Shown one piece after another: positions 1-6,823 of a stretch of 15,160 nt of DNA (positions are counted from its first letter, which is position 1; each line of letters begins with the position of its first letter). Under the pieces are notes generated by a model. That model ran no database searches and was not told the origin of the DNA. It saw only the letters and a list, made by a program, of their open reading frames with translations. The stretch is from positions 1-15,160 of the forward strand of contig JANYCH010000098.1 in assembly GCA_025360395.1 (NCBI GenBank), in the 5' to 3' direction. A program made the position numbers and the translations under genes. Source of the DNA: Cytophagales bacterium. Its GTDB lineage: Bacteria > Bacteroidota > Bacteroidia > Cytophagales > UBA9547.

Positions 1-184
1 TTCAAATAATAAAGTACAACATATTTATAAACCTTTTTTGAAAGAAGTATTTCATAATTCAGGCTGTAAAAATTAAACGCATTCTTTCTGTATGAATAGA
101 ATATTTTATCACATTTGCAAATCAGTGTTTGCATTACAAACTCAATTAATTTCTGATTAAATAAACTGACAATCAAATTGTTAA

Positions 185-218
185 TTTTTCCAATCGCTAA
201 AATGATTTTTCCAATCGC
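185..218. promoter_or_regulatory. Tandem 13-bp direct repeat upstream of the PAAR gene
   Basis: The 13-mer TTTTTCCAATCGC occurs at 185-197 and again at 206-218, a period of 21 bp, which is two helical turns. Both copies lie 30-65 bp upstream of the ATG at 249. This spacing suits a protein binding two sites on the same DNA face. A role as operator or activator site of the effector operon is inference. No clear TAnnTTTG box was found in 1-248; the rest of this leader is AT-rich and holds only a short palindrome, ATTTGCAAAT, at 113-122. Confidence 0.4.
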
Positions 219-248
219 AAATCGTTTTATAATTTCTATCCTTAAATT

Positions 249-731
249 ATGGCAGGAAAAGCAATAGCAACTGTAGGGAGCATGCACACATGCCCCATGT
301 GCACTGGAACGGTTCCACATGTTGGCGGGCCTGTTTCAGGTCCTGGTGCATCCAATGTTTTGATCAATGGAAAGCCAGCAGCCCTAGTAGGCGATATGTG
401 TACTTGTGTTGACCCACCTGATGTGATTGTTCAGGGGAACCCCTTTGTGAAGATTAATGGGAAAGCTGTTGTTTGTGTAGGGGATATGACTGCACATGGT
501 GGGGTTATCACTATGGGAGAGGGTACAGTTACCATAAGCAGCAATACACCGGAACCATCTGTTTCGCTTCCTCTTAAACATATACCATTCCCAAAAATTA
601 CTACCCTAAACCGGGTTGCAGCCGCTGTTTCCGGAAATGGGAAGACTTTGAAAGAGGCTGAAGAGAAAATGGAGGATGTAAAAGAAGAAGCAAAAAAACA
701 TGGATACCTTACGGAGTTTTTCTTCAGTTAG
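249..731 (+). CDS. PAAR-domain spike-tip protein
   Basis: This 160-residue protein looks like a PAAR protein, the sharp cone that sits on the VgrG spike of a type VI secretion (or related contractile) system and carries effectors. Residues 1-98 have the family's repeated beta-hairpin pattern: GSMHTCP near residue 11, HVGGPVSGPG at 24, INGKPAALVGD at 39, INGKAVVCVGD at 69 and TAHGGVITMGEGTV at 81. His and Cys residues (H13, C15, C18, H24, C51, C53, H83) are candidate metal ligands. Residues 100-160 form an extra tail with a charged, probably helical segment (about 133-151). This tail may contact the cargo; that is inference. The stop is 2 nt before the next start, so the two genes are probably translationally coupled. 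ATG at 249 is the natural start because the PAAR fold begins at once. Confidence 0.9.
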   Translation: MAGKAIATVGSMHTCPMCTGTVPHVGGPVSGPGASNVLINGKPAALVGDMCTCVDPPDVIVQGNPFVKINGKAVVCVGDMTAHGGVITMGEGTVTISSNTPEPSVSLPLKHIPFPKITTLNRVAAAVSGNGKTLKEAEEKMEDVKEEAKKHGYLTEFFFS

Positions 732-733
732 CG

Positions 734-3610
734 ATGCGTTTTGAATATCCTACAAACGATTTCAGCGATGAAAATGCTTCCTTAAGGGTAGGCAGTTCCA
801 ATTCTTTTGGTTTTTTTCCTGTAAATGTATCCAATGCATGGCATGGAGGGTTTCATTTGGAAGGATTAGGTGAGAAAATTGTTTCCATCGCAGCTGGTAA
901 AATCATTGCATTCAGAATTCCCAGAAGATATACTTCTGAAACTCTTGGTGGTCAAACCTATCACTATTCCAATGGATTTGTCCTTGTTCAACATGAATAC
1001 AATAGTCCAAAGAACCAAAGGCTAACATTTTTTAGCTTGTACATGCACCTAATGCCTAGCAAGTTTGTACAAAATGGAATTAATCATATCCCTCACCAGT
1101 TTACAAAAGGCATAAAAGATGCCAAAGGTTTAAGGGCAAGAAAGCAGAATAAGACAATAGCTTTTGTTATACCCAAAGGGGAAAAAGTTACGCTTGAAAC
1201 ACATTTTAATGATTATGACAGAAGTCCGGACCATTGGACTAAATTACCAAAGAGTGCTCCTTCTTTATTCAAAAAAGTAAGCTACAAGGATAGAAATGGT
1301 ACCCTCTGGACTGAGATATACATTTCTACAAAAGAAGATTATGTAAAAACTGTGGGCAATCAACTTGAAATAATATCAGAAACTGATGTAGGTGAATCAG
1401 CTGAAATATTTTCTTATGATGGTACCAAACTCGATAAGATCGTCAATTGTTCGATCGATATAAAAGCAGGTGAATTAGTAGGTTATGCTGGTAAGTATGG
1501 CTTTGAAAAACAACCCAATTACTGTGCATGTCATATGGAGGTATTTATTTCTGACAATGTAGATCCATTTTTGACCGATGCTAAAAAAGATGGAGACAAC
1601 GAAAAGCACTATCTAAAACTATTGCCAGGGGCAGTTTTGAAAAAGGCATACCCTGGCAAAATATTAGGAGACGGGCAATTAAAAGTGAAGATCGAAGAAA
1701 ATTTTTCAGAGGTGCAATTGCAATCCATAACCCGCACCGTCCTATTATCTGATTTAAATCAACAACCTGCAGTTAATGGAGTTATTCAATACAAAATAAA
1801 AACAGGAACCCATTTTACCCGTGTATATGAAGCATTTGATAAAAAAGTAAATCAGAATTCTATCCTTTTACACGTATCACCAATTGTTGAAGCCGAAGTC
1901 CAAAAGAGAAAAGTCACATACAAATTTGTGCCGGAAAGAAAGAAATGCTGGATCGCTTCAAATCAGGTACCACCTGGAACAGGGGAAATCAGGGATTCTA
2001 CAAATGAAATAAGCACAATTTATGAAGAGAAGCCAGATCTTAACTTATTGCAGGAGACGGTCAATGACGAGTTTATTATAGCGAAGAAGAAATGCAGAAA
2101 AGTCACCTATTCCGGGGGTGATTGGTATTTTATTGATACAGGAACTCAAAAGGGCTGGATAAAATTAGGTCAGCAGTTAACAGAAATTTCTGCTTATGAT
2201 TGGGTAGAGTTCGGTTTTAACTCGATTGAAGACGCAGAGGACCAATTTATATATGATCCTACTAACCCTCCTGCTTTTTTGCGTACCCTTTGGGGGAAAA
2301 TAAATAAAGATAACAAAATAGATTTATCCTCTCTGGAGCTTAACAGGGCATTCCGGAATCTTAAAATATCGAAAGAGCTTTCACGAATGGTCTGTTCACA
2401 CATAAGTGAATGGTCCTGGATTGACAGATGGGAGACTTTCAAACCAAAAGTTAAAAAGTTATATGAAGACGGGATAGAGAGGGAACAAGACAGTGCTGAA
2501 AAAGATAAACTGAAAGCTAGAAGAGATGAAACGATAAATGCCTTGGAGGCGAGGTTAAGAAAGTTATGTTTCTGGAAAGAGATTATTCCTGTACCGGAAG
2601 TAAAGGAAGAGCCGGTATTACCTTGGTTCTCCTCATTCAGTGCGGGATGGTTTAGCTCAAATCCGGCACCTGTAGCTAACCCGGAACCTGCTTTGCCACC
2701 TAAAAAATTCCCAACAGCAAACCCAAAAGTATATCATTTTCATCCAATAGCTTTTGTGGAGCAGATGAGGAGATTGGAAAGTGGTTGTTTTTGTAACAGA
2801 GATTTAACGGAGCAAGAAGTTAAGCAAATCGTAGTTTCAATGCGAAAGTCAGAACCAGAAGTATATGTAGGTAATAATAAAGAGAATTTATTTTTCGGAT
2901 ATAATTGTGACTTACCTGAGGAGGATAAAAACTATGCTCGCTTGACAGAAGAACTTAACAAAACTTTCAAGCAGTATAATATTAATCTATGTATTAGGAA
3001 AATTCATTTTTTCGCTCAAACCTATTGGGAAGGTGACAGATATCGAACAATGTTAGAATATGGAAGTGGTAAAAATTATAATCCCGGAGAGCATGCAGAG
3101 GCAACTGCTCACGGACATATTGTAACTGGTGATGGACCTCGATATAAAGGAAGAGGCCTAATGCAATTGACTTGGAGGGATAGTCAAAAAAAATATTTAG
3201 AATCAGTTTTGGAAAGGAATCCAAATCTTCTTTTTAATAAAACTATTAATCAGCTGCTAAATAGAAGTAGTCAATACCAAGAAAAAGTAATTTACTATAC
3301 AACATTAGCAAATGGCAGCAAAAAGAAAAATATTCAAGAGTATGATGTTGATTTTGCATCTTTAATCGCTCGTAACTTATTCTTAGCAGTAGATTCTGCT
3401 GGTTGGTTTTGGGATGTTTATAAAAAATACAATGGTAATAATCTTAATCACTATGCTGATTATGGAGATAAATATATTGATTGGATTTCTACATTAGTAA
3501 ATGGTGGGTCTAATGGAAAACCAGAGAGAAAAAAATATTATGAAACACTTAGGGATGAGGTATTTAAAATAAAAACTACTTGCATAAATTATGACAGCAT
3601 TAAATCTTAA
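734..3610 (+). CDS. Peptidoglycan-targeting effector, degenerate M23 plus GH19-type hydrolase
   Basis: This ~958-residue protein has no signal peptide, as expected for cargo delivered by a PAAR spike. Residues ~35-275 resemble an M23 (LytM) metallopeptidase, with HGGFH at 37-41, YMHL at ~103-106 and CHMEV at 266-270, plus an insertion of over 100 residues. Two key positions are changed: HxGxD is HxGxH, and the first His of HxH is Ala265. The middle (~390-610) has SH3-like strands, an ISEW...W segment seen in T6SS peptidoglycan effectors, and a charged helix. A Pro-rich linker (~617-660) leads to HFHPIAF and the C-terminal GH19/lysozyme-like domain (~735-945). There Glu766 in YWEGD is the likely acid, followed by GDGPRYKGRGLMQLT (~799) and LVNGGSNG. 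The domain should cut glycan strands in the target periplasm. Its last 20 nt overlap the putative immunity gene. Confidence 0.88.
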   Translation: MRFEYPTNDFSDENASLRVGSSNSFGFFPVNVSNAWHGGFHLEGLGEKIVSIAAGKIIAFRIPRRYTSETLGGQTYHYSNGFVLVQHEYNSPKNQRLTFFSLYMHLMPSKFVQNGINHIPHQFTKGIKDAKGLRARKQNKTIAFVIPKGEKVTLETHFNDYDRSPDHWTKLPKSAPSLFKKVSYKDRNGTLWTEIYISTKEDYVKTVGNQLEIISETDVGESAEIFSYDGTKLDKIVNCSIDIKAGELVGYAGKYGFEKQPNYCACHMEVFISDNVDPFLTDAKKDGDNEKHYLKLLPGAVLKKAYPGKILGDGQLKVKIEENFSEVQLQSITRTVLLSDLNQQPAVNGVIQYKIKTGTHFTRVYEAFDKKVNQNSILLHVSPIVEAEVQKRKVTYKFVPERKKCWIASNQVPPGTGEIRDSTNEISTIYEEKPDLNLLQETVNDEFIIAKKKCRKVTYSGGDWYFIDTGTQKGWIKLGQQLTEISAYDWVEFGFNSIEDAEDQFIYDPTNPPAFLRTLWGKINKDNKIDLSSLELNRAFRNLKISKELSRMVCSHISEWSWIDRWETFKPKVKKLYEDGIEREQDSAEKDKLKARRDETINALEARLRKLCFWKEIIPVPEVKEEPVLPWFSSFSAGWFSSNPAPVANPEPALPPKKFPTANPKVYHFHPIAFVEQMRRLESGCFCNRDLTEQEVKQIVVSMRKSEPEVYVGNNKENLFFGYNCDLPEEDKNYARLTEELNKTFKQYNINLCIRKIHFFAQTYWEGDRYRTMLEYGSGKNYNPGEHAEATAHGHIVTGDGPRYKGRGLMQLTWRDSQKKYLESVLERNPNLLFNKTINQLLNRSSQYQEKVIYYTTLANGSKKKNIQEYDVDFASLIARNLFLAVDSAGWFWDVYKKYNGNNLNHYADYGDKYIDWISTLVNGGSNGKPERKKYYETLRDEVFKIKTTCINYDSIKS

Positions 3611-4463
3611 TTGTATTATTCTTTCTTTAAGCACAATTGTATCAATTTTTAATTTTAGTTCTGCACAAGTTAGCAATCCCAGGGATGAGTATGACTTCAA
3701 TAAAAATGGTATAGTTGAAACTATAACAGTAGATAATACCTCTAAAAATTTTAAAATTATATGGGATAAAAAAAAAGCTGAATCTGTAAGAATTCCAGAA
3801 ATATTAGGATATGAAAATATTAGGATCATTTACAATGATTTTGAAACGATTAGATTACATTATAGCTCAGATCATGTAAGCACAATAGAACTCTTTGTTA
3901 ATTACAGTGTCCAAACTTCATCGTGGATATTGTCTTATGGTGTTTTATATGCCCCTTGTCAAAGTTGCGAAACAATGGAGGTAAAAACATGGGAAAAAGA
4001 ATTCGGAAAAGCATTGTCTTCTTTTACATTAACAGATAATGTTGAAGAATTAGGAGATTTGATTTTATCAGGTGATTGCAGGATTTTGTATCCCAATTCA
4101 CAATTTGCTAATATTTATCAATACTATACTAAAATTAAACGGCTCGAATTAGCCACTAAGATTTTTAATATTGATGAGTATTTATCTCGATTTCCAATAA
4201 GCAAGAATACATTAGAAAACTATAATAATATAGCTTATTATTTGGAAAAAGGAAAGGCTTATAAAGAGTCAGCTTACCTTCTTGAAAAATTAATCAAGTA
4301 TTCGCCCCAGCGGTCTGTTGCTTATTTTAATTTGGGAGATGCCTATTGGGGTTTAAAAAGCAACATAAAAGCCAAACAAGCGTACAACACCTACATTTCT
4401 CTAATGAAAAAATCTGGAAAAGAAGCCAAAATACCTAAGAGGGTTTATGATAGAGTAAAATAA
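3591..4463 (+). CDS. Secreted TPR protein, probable immunity protein of the GH19 effector
   Basis: This 290-residue protein has a hydrophobic N-terminus and a likely signal peptide cut near SSA-QV (residue ~25), so it should act in the periplasm, where a peptidoglycan hydrolase would have to be neutralised. Residues ~28-45 carry a DFNKNGIVETI stretch like a VCBS or Ca-binding-type repeat, followed by beta-rich sequence of no family I recognise. Residues ~205-275 form about two TPR motifs, including LGDAYWGLK and a basic end, KIPKRVYDRVK. The ATG at 3591 lies inside the last codons of the effector, an overlap typical of effector-immunity pairs. Function is inferred from position, export signal and overlap, not from a named immunity family. 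A second copy of the 3' end lies at the end of the gene at 4721. Confidence 0.72.
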   Translation: MTALNLNCIILSLSTIVSIFNFSSAQVSNPRDEYDFNKNGIVETITVDNTSKNFKIIWDKKKAESVRIPEILGYENIRIIYNDFETIRLHYSSDHVSTIELFVNYSVQTSSWILSYGVLYAPCQSCETMEVKTWEKEFGKALSSFTLTDNVEELGDLILSGDCRILYPNSQFANIYQYYTKIKRLELATKIFNIDEYLSRFPISKNTLENYNNIAYYLEKGKAYKESAYLLEKLIKYSPQRSVAYFNLGDAYWGLKSNIKAKQAYNTYISLMKKSGKEAKIPKRVYDRVK

Positions 4464-4485
4464 TAATTGAGTCCAAACCCAACCC
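4434..4485 (+). repeat. 52-bp exact repeat spanning the immunity gene stop, copy 1
   Basis: These 52 bases are identical to 5600-5651. They cover the last ten codons of the immunity gene, its stop and 22 bases beyond it. Identity that runs across a stop codon into non-coding DNA points to duplication or gene conversion rather than protein-level selection. Similarity weakens upstream, through the TPR region from about 4318. Confidence 0.9.
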
Positions 4486-4491
4486 CCACAC

Positions 4492-4617
4492 TGGTTTCAG
4501 GTGTTCCGAAGGGTCACTGAAATCACAATAGGAAATGAAATCTACAGTGTAGCCCGGACGAAGTCCTGTATTACCATATTAAGTTTAAGTGACCCTTTGG
4601 AACACTTAAACAAGTGA
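4492..4617. repeat. Palindromic element, copy A (short form)
   Basis: An 18-nt arm (4501-4518, GTGTTCCGAAGGGTCACT) is the inverted complement of 4588-4605 apart from one mismatch. Flanking bases extend the imperfect stem to roughly 35 bp. Compared with copy B, 4492-4535 and 4545-4617 match almost base for base, but about 40 nt holding the left inner arm are missing. It follows the first immunity gene and ends exactly where the lysozyme-like tail begins. It could act as a strong RNA hairpin or terminator, a mobile palindrome, or a recombination site; which one is not shown by the sequence. Confidence 0.85.
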
Positions 4618-4748
4618 GATATATAAACAATTCTAAAACCGATTATTTTAACGCCCGCAGAGTTATTAATGGAACTGATAAGGCGGCTTTAATAGAAGGA
4701 TACGCTTTAAAAATTGAAGAATGTTTAAAAATCACATCATGTTGCTAA
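4617..4748 (+). pseudogene. Orphan C-terminal tail of a lysozyme-like effector
   Basis: Reading in frame from AGA at 4617 to the TAA at 4746-4748 gives about 43 residues. They start RYINNSKTDYFNARRVINGT and continue DKAALIEGYALKIEECL. The RRxING-then-helix pattern matches, from memory, the extreme C-terminus of lysozyme or chitinase-like phage and effector glycan hydrolases, at the place where the upstream effector has LVNGGSNG. No start codon precedes it; the same frame has TGA at 4590 inside palindrome copy A, so it is not expressed as a normal protein. It overlaps the next gene by 28 nt, just as the full effector overlaps its immunity gene by 20 nt. I read it as a truncated second effector left with its immunity gene. 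The exact glycoside hydrolase family is uncertain. Confidence 0.7.
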
Positions 4749-5629
4749 TCATAGTTACTCTGTTTAATACTTTCATTGGATTAGGAAATTTTAATCCACA
4801 AAAAGTACAGTCTTTCTTGAATAAGGATACTATTTATGTTATGGGAGATTTATTAATAATCTTAGAAAATGGTAAAAAATTTGAGTTAGAAAATATTGCT
4901 AACATAAAAACAACAACCGTCCAGAATGGAGAAACAAAAAACACATTTTATTTGATATATAATTATTCAGCATCAACTACAAAATCAAATAACATTGTAA
5001 AACTTAGGTGGAAGAATGAAAAGTTGAAGATCCTTAAAGAGTTTAATTATTCGTTTAACAATCTAAAAGGAGTAAGTTTTGGATGGGTGATTTTTTATAG
5101 CAATAAAGATTTTGATAACAATGACAATGTGGGGAACCTTATTAAATATGAACTACTAAAGGGAAAAAAATGCCCTTTTTTAATAAACATATTTTCTCCA
5201 AAAGATAAATTTAATGAACATTATTGCTTAGGAAGGAAAAGAGAGATTCCTGTTTTTTTTGAAAATGGTGAATTGATAGGTTATTATGAATACCAAGAAA
5301 AAGAAAGACATTCAATTTATGATGATCTCTATGGCAATGAACTATTGAATTTTAAATCGAGCATTCCCATTGAAGATGTAACTAAGATCAATGATATAGC
5401 TTATTTTTTGGAACAAAATGCTGCCTATAGTGAGTCTGTTACATTATTAGAAAAAATTATTGCTAAAATTCCAGAGCGCACAGTTGCATACATCAATCTT
5501 GGAGATGCCTATTGGGGATTAAAGGACCAAACCAAAGCCAAAGAAGCCTACAAAAAATACATAGACCTCATGAAAAAATCAGGGAAGCAAGCCAAAATTC
5601 CTAAGAGGGTTTATGATAGAGTAAAATAA
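4721..5629 (+). CDS. Second secreted TPR immunity-like protein
   Basis: This 302-residue protein has an N-terminal hydrophobic stretch (residues ~5-22) that is a signal peptide or membrane anchor. Residues ~30-215 are rich in Lys, Asn and aromatic beta-strand sequence and share no evident similarity with the N-terminal part of the gene at 3591. Residues ~220-302 are clearly homologous to that gene: a TPR pair, the LGDAYWGLK motif and the ending AKIPKRVYDRVK. The pattern suggests a variable N-terminal recognition part on a conserved TPR end. ATG at 4721 lies inside the orphan lysozyme tail. Its probable role is immunity against the toxin whose tail precedes it. It may now guard against siblings or neighbours that still have the whole toxin; this is inference. 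Confidence 0.68.
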   Translation: MFKNHIMLLIIVTLFNTFIGLGNFNPQKVQSFLNKDTIYVMGDLLIILENGKKFELENIANIKTTTVQNGETKNTFYLIYNYSASTTKSNNIVKLRWKNEKLKILKEFNYSFNNLKGVSFGWVIFYSNKDFDNNDNVGNLIKYELLKGKKCPFLINIFSPKDKFNEHYCLGRKREIPVFFENGELIGYYEYQEKERHSIYDDLYGNELLNFKSSIPIEDVTKINDIAYFLEQNAAYSESVTLLEKIIAKIPERTVAYINLGDAYWGLKDQTKAKEAYKKYIDLMKKSGKQAKIPKRVYDRVK

Positions 5630-5651
5630 TAATTGAGTCCAAACCCAACCC
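5600..5651 (+). repeat. 52-bp exact repeat spanning the immunity gene stop, copy 2
   Basis: This is the identical partner of 4434-4485, at an offset of 1166 bp. The two copies bound a unit made of palindrome A, the lysozyme tail and the second immunity gene. Homologous recombination between them would remove that unit and fuse the first immunity gene to the second 3' end without changing its protein ending. Confidence 0.9.
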
Positions 5652-5655
5652 ACAT

Positions 5656-5821
5656 TGGTTTCAGGTGTTCCGAAGGGTCACTGAAATCACAATAGGAAAA
5701 GCAAGACTTTTTCCGGTGAAGTTCATTTTTACTCAATAATGAATTCTGCAGTGTAGCCCGGACGAAGTCCTGTATTACCATATTAAGTTTAAGTGACCCT
5801 TTGTAACACTTAAACTAGTGA
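5656..5821. repeat. Palindromic element, copy B (full form)
   Basis: The outer arms 5665-5682 and 5792-5809 are inverted complements with two mismatches. Nested inside are inner arms 5703-5716 (AAGACTTTTTCCGG) and 5758-5771 (CCGGACGAAGTCCT). The whole could fold into one long hairpin with an internal AT-rich loop. It is nearly identical to copy A outside a 40-nt difference. It lies downstream of the second immunity gene, between plus-strand and minus-strand genes, so a transcription-stopping role is plausible. Confidence 0.85.
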
Positions 5822-5825
5822 TTTT

Positions 5826-5967
5826 AAGTGTTCCGCATGGTCACTGAAATCAGAAAAGTAAAGAAGGACTTTCCCGGTGGAGATTTAAAAAACTACCGAA
5901 AAATTATCAATCTTGGCCCAGACAAAGTCCTGCAATAAAAGTGATTGAAGGGATCCTTCAGAACACT
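5826..5967. repeat. Palindromic element, copy C (diverged)
   Basis: This third element follows directly after copy B. The left outer arm 5828-5845 differs from the consensus at three positions (GTGTTCCGCATGGTCACT). The right outer arm near 5955-5967 (CCTTCAGAACACT) pairs with it imperfectly. The inner arms 5865-5880 and 5916-5931 share AGGACTTT/AAAGTCCT. The pairing architecture is kept although the sequence has drifted, so either the structure matters or this is an older copy. The remaining 5968-6016 holds nothing I recognise. Confidence 0.65.
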
Positions 5968-6016
5968 CAAACCTGTAGAGGCAAGACCAACAAAGGCATG
6001 GAGTAAATTTGGACTT

Positions 6017-6394
6017 TTATATCAATTGCATCTTTGCAACTTTCGGGTCTACTATGGCTTTGTCTTGTTCAAAATCTAGTTTGATGCGCCATTTCTGCAT
6101 GGTTGCCGCTCCGATGATGGCTTCTTCACTAAGGCCGGGAACAACAAGGAACTCATCACTCAGTAAAACATCGTTCATGTAAAAATCTAATCTAACGGCA
6201 TATTTCACTTCGATATAATGACCTTCGGAAGCAGTCGCAATTCTGCGGACCCGACCCAATGAAACTGGCACTTCGATGTCTTCGACATAATCTGGACTGA
6301 TACAACTTAAGTTCGCTCCGCTGTCGAACAGCGTGTAAATCCTTTTCTCTCCTTTGGAACCAACAAATAACAAAGGATTTTTAATGGTAGACAT
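6017..6394 (-). CDS. Small retropepsin-like aspartic protease
   Basis: This 125-residue protein is about the length of a single retropepsin domain. The active-site motif is LFDSGANLSCIS with Asp24, a DSG variant of the usual DTG. The second half carries EEAIIGAATMQKWRIKLDFE (~residues 90-109), which fits the (I/L)(I/L)G-x-x-x-(L/M) flap-to-core motif followed by the strand that ends in an acidic residue. Retropepsin-like proteins act as homodimers, each chain giving one Asp. There is no signal peptide, so it is probably cytoplasmic. The substrate is unknown. It stands alone between the immunity cassettes and the Tae4 module, convergent to the former. By eye its bases look richer in G and C than its neighbours, which may mean a different origin. 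Confidence 0.78.
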   Translation of the reverse strand: MSTIKNPLLFVGSKGEKRIYTLFDSGANLSCISPDYVEDIEVPVSLGRVRRIATASEGHYIEVKYAVRLDFYMNDVLLSDEFLVVPGLSEEAIIGAATMQKWRIKLDFEQDKAIVDPKVAKMQLI

Positions 6395-6505
6395 GGTATT
6401 CCTATTTCAATATAAAAATAAACAATTCTTTACGCATGTATGAAAACATACTTACAAAAGCACAATGTCATTTTAATTTTAAAAAAAATAAACCCAATCT
6501 TTACT

Positions 6506-6664
6506 AAAAAATTACTTCCCCTCCTCTAAAACCTTAATCCTTTTCTGCAATTCAATTACATACAAAGTCATTTCTTCCAGCTTTTGCAGTAAGGTCGCAT
6601 CCATCTTAACCAATTCATAACCATTTTGCTCAACTTCAGATGAAGAAGGAACTTCTGGCAAATG
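6506..6664 (-). repeat. 159-bp direct repeat, orphan copy
   Basis: This is identical to 7893-8051 except at 6513 (T for C) and 6632 (A for C). It contains the complete last ~50 codons and a stop of the fibre-like gene at 7899, in the same orientation. With its partner it flanks the Tae4-immunity module. Confidence 0.95.
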
Positions 6665-6736
6665 GTGAATATGCACAATACAACTTAATACTTCTGCAAA
6701 GACTTCAGTTTGTAATCTTATACTAAATCTTTCCGT
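6512..6736 (-). pseudogene. 3' remnant of a GIGT-repeat secreted protein gene
   Basis: On the minus strand, 6664-6512 encodes the same C-terminal end as the gene at 7899: HLPEVPSSSEVEQNGYELVK, then a short coiled coil and TAA. Upstream the frame stays open to a TAG at 6737-6739, but those ~24 codons (including IRLQTEVFAEVLSCIVHIH) do not match the fibre gene, so the fragment joins foreign sequence at 6664/6665. It has no suitable start and is most likely not translated. It is read as the displaced old or donor end created when the Tae4 module entered. The stretch 6737-6823 holds no recognisable feature. Confidence 0.75.
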
Positions 6737-6823
6737 CTAGCCCTTGCAACCGCACCTATTTTAATTTTTTAGAAAAGCGGAGCTAGAATTTCTTGAGTAG
6801 CAAATTAAAAGAAAAATTGTTTT

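Noticed and set aside
3494..3829. 111-codon open frame on the minus strand with hydrophobic sequence
   Set aside because: It runs across the effector/immunity overlap on the other strand; the hydrophobicity is a by-product of Lys/Asn-rich AT codons.
4492..5967. CRISPR-like array
   Set aside because: The repeats are long nested palindromes with no regular spacers of constant length and no cas genes.
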